A DNA stretch of 64,000 nt from Cunninghamia lanceolata (taxonomy: Eukaryota > Streptophyta > Pinopsida > Cupressales > Cupressaceae), in contig BSBN01000213.1 of assembly GCA_027924645.1 (NCBI GenBank), positions 30,134,501 through 30,198,500 of the forward strand, in the 5' to 3' direction. The notes under the pieces were generated by a model. The model made no database searches and had not been told where the DNA came from. It saw only the letters and a program-made list of their open reading frames with translations. The number at the start of each line of letters is the position of its first letter. Position 1 is the first letter of the stretch. Below, piece after piece: positions 59,995-64,000 of the stretch. The position numbers were made by a program, and so were the translations under genes.

Positions 59995-61046
59995 CTAGCA
60001 AGGAGGAGCAATTACCCCTAACTTCTGTCAGAGATACTCAAAAGTATCATTTGTAAGAGCCTTTGTGAAAATATCTGCAATCTAATCCTTTGTTGGAACA
60101 TATTCCAACTTCACTTCTTTATTTACATCCTTCTCTCTCAAAAAGTGATACCTGATTGATATATGCTTGTTTCTAGAATGCATCACTAGATTCTTGGAAA
60201 TATTGATAGCACCAGTATTATCACACAAAATAGGAATAGGCTCATCATAGAGTACCTTGATATCCTTCAATGTTTTCTTCATCCACAACACTTGTGTACA
60301 ACAAGATGCTGTAGCAATATACTTTGCCTCTATAGTTGATAAAGATACTAAATCTTGTTTCTTACTGTGCCATGAAACTAATCTGCTTCCTAAAAAGAAA
60401 GCACCACTACTTGTACTTCTTCTATCATCAACACAACCAATCCAATCAGCATTAGTGTAAGCACTCAAATAAAAATCACTACCTCTTGGATACCATAGGC
60501 CATAATCCAGAGTTCCCTTCAAATATTTAATTATTCTTTTTACTGCCTTCTCATGAGTTTTCTTAGGATTAGCTTGATCTTTGGCAACCACACATACTGC
60601 ATGCATAATATTAGGTCTAGAATCAATCAAGTACAATAATCCTCCAATCATAGATCTATAAAGAGTCTGATCAACCTCAAGTGACTCATCATCCTTTCTC
60701 AAGTGATAACCAGTAACTATAGGAGTACTTACTGGTTTGGAATCCTCCATACCAAACTTCTTCAACATCTCTCTAACATACTTAGCCTAAGAAATAAAGA
60801 TACCATCATCTAGTTGAACAATTTGAAGCCCAAGGAAGAAAGACATCTCACCAATCATAGACATTTCAAACTCTTTTTGCATCTCTTTTGCAAACCTCTT
60901 ACACATATTATCATCTCCACCAAAGATGATGTCATCAACATAGACTGTAACTATCAAAATCATTTCTCCCTCTTCCTTAATGTAAAGATTACTATCTATG
61001 GTACCTTTCTTGAAGCCTTGCTAAAGTAAGTACTTGTCCAGCCAGG
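59995..61046 (-). pseudogene. Copia pol: end of RT and RNase H
   Basis: Downstream of the solo LTR the minus frame reads LDKYLL, then YVDD (60942-60931), a TPIVTGYHLRKD-type region, DSRPNIMHAV, NADWIGCVDDRRSTSSGAFF and STIEAKYIA, ending with IADIFTKAL. These are the RT catalytic box and copia RNase H; the EAEY glutamate pair reads EAKY. TAG stops at 61021, 60787 and 60082 and a TGA near 60030 break the frame. All three TAGs lie where glutamine is expected from the family. Confidence 0.9.
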
Positions 61047-61051
61047 AATAC

Positions 61052-62728
61052 TGGTGCAGGAGCACCAAGACATCTAGGTTTTGTTTGATTTTCAAGTTGT
61101 TTTGTTTGGTTTAATAAGGTCCTTGAGACCATTTAATGTTGTAATAAGGCTTGAAAGCCATGCATGTAAATGGACTATGTCCAAATAGCTAGAATCTATT
61201 CTCATCCTAATGAGGACAGTCATGTTGTAATAGGTAGTTTGCAATAGTCATTTATGTAAGCCTTTGTTGAGGCATATAGGACAGTCATTAAAGTTTTCAT
61301 GTTTGTAAGCCTTTAAAGGCATGTCAAAGGTGTGGAGGTGTGTTAAAACCTTGTCCAAAGGTTAACCATATGTTAAAAGCATTGCTAAACACAAAAATTA
61401 TCGATACAGTCCAAAGAAGATAGTTACTATTTTGTTGCAGTTAGAAACAAGAAGGAAGCTCGATGGTTGGGCAGTTTTCTTCAACCCCCAACCACTCCAA
61501 ATGACTTCATGCAATGGAGGAGGCCTTCTTTAAGGTAGAAGGGATTCATTTTGTGAGAGACAACTGGTGGTTTTGTAAGAAATAACAAAAAGATCTCTAT
61601 TTTTCATGTCTTTTCTATATTTTTCTGTATTCTTGTGCACTTGAGACCGTACTACTGTATAGTACGGCTCTATCATGGAACTTTGAGAATTTGGGAGTGT
61701 AGATTGATGAGTTGACTATCAATTACAACAAGTTTGGACTCTTGATATTGAATATAAAGAATGTTATGACTGTGGAACCTTAAACTGCTCTTTAAACCTA
61801 TTTTCCCAGTCAAAAAAATCATTGTTCTCTTGCATGCTCCGTACTTGTACGGCTGAGTAGTGATTGGTGTCTATGATGGAGAGTTAGGTGGGTGAGTTAC
61901 CTATCATTTGCAAGTGGTTTGGGCTCTTGACACTCTTCTATATCTCTGTATTCCTCCTTCCTCTGCAAGTAGGTTAGAAAACCTAACTTAGGGCTTCTTT
62001 TGAGTAGTTCGATGGATTTTCCTTCATTCCATTGATCTTTTCTATTTGTGATCAGTGGAATGTAATGTATACTAGTTAGGACAGAGGTCTTGTGAAGGTT
62101 TGGGAGGCAGGAGGATGGTTGAGGGTGAGTTTGTCAAGCAAATGACTCTGCAAAACCATGTTCGTGACTTGGAGATGGACAGCAGCAGCTAGATGATAAC
62201 CAGTGACTGTGGGAATGGAATCCTAGTGAAATACCAGTCTTTAGCAATGGTACAAGATGTTTTGGATCTAGCAATGGTCTTGTGATAAGGAGTAGAAAGA
62301 GACTTCTTGGAGAAAACAATCCACCCTACCTTATTGATGTCTCTGTCAGTCCTCAAAGGAGACAGTCCCACATGGAAGAGACTAGGTATGTTTGCCATGT
62401 TTGTCAAGGAAGGCATCAAATGTGTATAGTAGGTATTGATTTGGATTGTTGTGTGAGACTGAGTTTGTCTTACTAGAGACCACCTTAGGAAAGATATTGG
62501 GACTGTCCTTCTCATGGAGCAGTAGTGTTGTGACAGTCAATGAGACTGCTGTCCTATAGGCCCTGCATAGTGGATGAGATGGAATGTTAGTTGGAGTTAG
62601 GAATCTTGGAATAGGTGTCCTGGAGTCCTCTCACCTTGTGTCATGAACATGTGTAGTTTGGAGTTAATACCCTGCCTTATGTGAAGTTTTGAACTATGAT
62701 GTCCTGCTGTCCTAGATGCTCTGCATCA
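61052..62728. mobile_element. Solo LTR (1677 bp) inserted in the copia RT
   Basis: It begins TGGTGCAGGA and ends CTCTGCATCA, an imperfect TGRTGCAG terminal inverted repeat, and is flanked by AATAC at 61047-61051 and 62729-62733. Removing it with one AATAC restores the RT frame across [10 protein letters not shown] and LDKYLL. No internal coding region or second LTR is present, so a solo LTR left by recombination is the simplest reading. Confidence 0.85.
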
Positions 62729-62733
62729 AATAC

Positions 62734-64000
62734 CAAGCTCTAGGAGCTTGCTTGAGTCCATAAAAATCTTTCTTGAGTTTATACACCATGTCTGGATCTC
62801 CTGATAAATGAAAACCATTTGGTTGCTCAATGTAGGCCTCTTCCTCTAAATCACCATTCAAGAATGCTGACTTGACATCCATCTGATAAACCTTGATGTG
62901 TTTGTGAGCAACAAGGGCAAGAAACATCATGGTTGCCTCCATCCTAGCTATCGAAGAAAAAGTTTCCTCAAAATCAATACCTTCAACTTGTGAATAACCC
63001 TTACACACCAATCTTGCTTTGTTCCTCACAACTTCACCATCTTCATTCAGCTTGTTCTGGAACACCCACTTTATTCCTATAACATTCTTATTAGCTGGTC
63101 TTAGAACTAATTCCCATGTCTGATTCTTCTCTATTTGATTCAATTCTTCTTCCATTTCCTTCAACCATTCATCATCTTTGCTAGCATCAGCAAAGGTTTT
63201 GGGCTCTATCTTTGATAGTAAACGCAAATTCACTTGCTCACTTGCTTTTGCAAACCTTCTCCTGGTCTGCACTTGTTCATTCTTATCCCCAATGATCTGA
63301 TCTACTGAATGATTCCTCTTAACATACTTTGCTAGAGTCTTAGGGATTTTCTCTAATTCTTGTTCCTTCTCTTCTTTCTCCTCCTCTTCTTCTTCTTCTT
63401 CAATGTAGGGAAGTATATCAGATCCATAATCCTCTGGTTCTTGTGAGATCTGATACAAGTCTTCATCTACCTTAGCATTTGTTCTTTCAATCATCTTTCC
63501 CAATCTCTTGTTGTAGCATCTATAGGCCTTTCTTCTAGTACAATAACCAAGAAAGATCCCTTCATCACACCTTGCATCAAATTTTCCAAGGTCTTCTTCA
63601 TCTCTCCTGATGTAGCATTTGCTGCCAAAAATACTAAAGTATCTGACAGTGGGAGGTCTTCCATACCATAGATCATAAGGGGTCTTAGTGATATTGACCC
63701 TTAGTTGTACTCTGTTAAGAAGATACACAACAGTGTGAACTTCTTCCTTCTAATACATATCAGGTAGATCTACATTTTTCAACATTGCTCTAGCCATCTC
63801 TTGCATAGTCCTATTCTTCCTCTCCACTACCCCATTCTACTAAGGGGTTCTAGGAGCAGACAAATGTCTCCTAATGCCATGATCTTCACAAAACTTTTCA
63901 AATTCATTTGAAGTAAATTCACCTCCTCTATCAGATCTTAAGCATTAGATCTTAGCATGGACATTTCATTCTCAACTATTGCTTTGAAAATCTTAAGCTT
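62734..64000 (-). pseudogene. Copia pol: integrase C-terminal half and N-terminal RT
   Basis: From the window edge the minus strand shows LRSDRGGEFTSNEF, then NGVVERKNRTMQEMARAML (end of the integrase catalytic core). An integrase C-terminal region follows with [19 protein letters not shown], a Glu-rich linker, and RT blocks [43 protein letters not shown] and [13 protein letters not shown]. Two adjacent TAG stops at 63837-63842 occupy the place of the conserved Gln-Gln before NGVVER, and another stop lies near 63754. The RT is cut by the solo LTR at 62733. Confidence 0.9.

Larger units (their letters stand above)
57676..64000 (-). mobile_element. Sirevirus-like Ty1/copia element, 5' part beyond the window
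   Basis: Read on the minus strand it comprises integrase and RT (64000-62734), the solo LTR insertion, RT end and RNase H (61046-59995), a region with several polypurine tracts (59990-59765) and the 3' LTR (59764-57676). Gag, protease and the 5' LTR lie outside the window. The repeated PPT-like tracts resemble the multiple-PPT signature reported for Sireviruses. Confidence 0.85.

Overview
The window looks like intergenic DNA from a land plant with a large, retrotransposon-rich nuclear genome. A gymnosperm such as a conifer is my best guess from the long LTRs and deep nesting, but this is inference. There is no complete, clearly functional host gene. The visible coding signal is decayed Ty3/gypsy and Ty1/copia polyproteins plus a few captured or broken fragments of plant genes.

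Layout. 1-13.6 kb is a repeat-built locus. It holds an exact 660-bp tandem duplication (451-1770), a set of ~0.3-0.9 kb duplicated blocks, a 5.0-kb non-coding insertion full of minisatellites (3585-8606, flanked by CTACC), and gene fragments: an At4g22030-type F-box-like piece, a possible WUS-box terminal exon, and two exons of a NO VEIN-type HSP90-like ATPase. An inverted repeat (549-813 versus 13188-13579) encloses most of it. 14.9-32.9 kb is a minus-strand Tat/Ogre-like gypsy element (LTR, PBS, gag, protease, G-patch region, no RT seen), split by a complete plus-strand gypsy element (gypsy-1, 17638-28697). 34463-53935 is a minus-strand LTR element with short LTRs, initiator-Met-type PBS, G-rich PPT and GTTAT target-site duplication, but no recognisable pol. 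It is split by a second complete gypsy element (gypsy-2, 35310-46964, TSD GAATC) and probably by another insertion (47312-52645) carrying a glycerophosphodiester phosphodiesterase fragment. 54.9-56.5 kb is a truncated plus-strand copia end. 57676-64000 is the 3' part of a minus-strand, Sirevirus-like copia element whose RT is split by a 1677-bp solo LTR (61052-62728, TSD AATAC).

The most interesting item is the gypsy-1/gypsy-2 family. Both copies encode gag, protease, an archaeal-type RNase H with complete D-E-D-D residues, RT, a degenerate gypsy RNase H, and integrase, in one continuous frame of about 2150 codons. The extra RNase H lies between protease and RT, not after RT-RNase H as in the usual Tat arrangement. 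All disablement in that frame is by stop codons: 21 stops over both copies, 18 of them TAG, none TAA, and no net frameshift. Seventeen sit opposite a glutamine codon in the partner copy, as expected from deamination of CHG-methylated cytosines. The gypsy-1 LTR also carries a dense array of a GGGTGAT motif plus TGACGTCA sites upstream of a TATA box.
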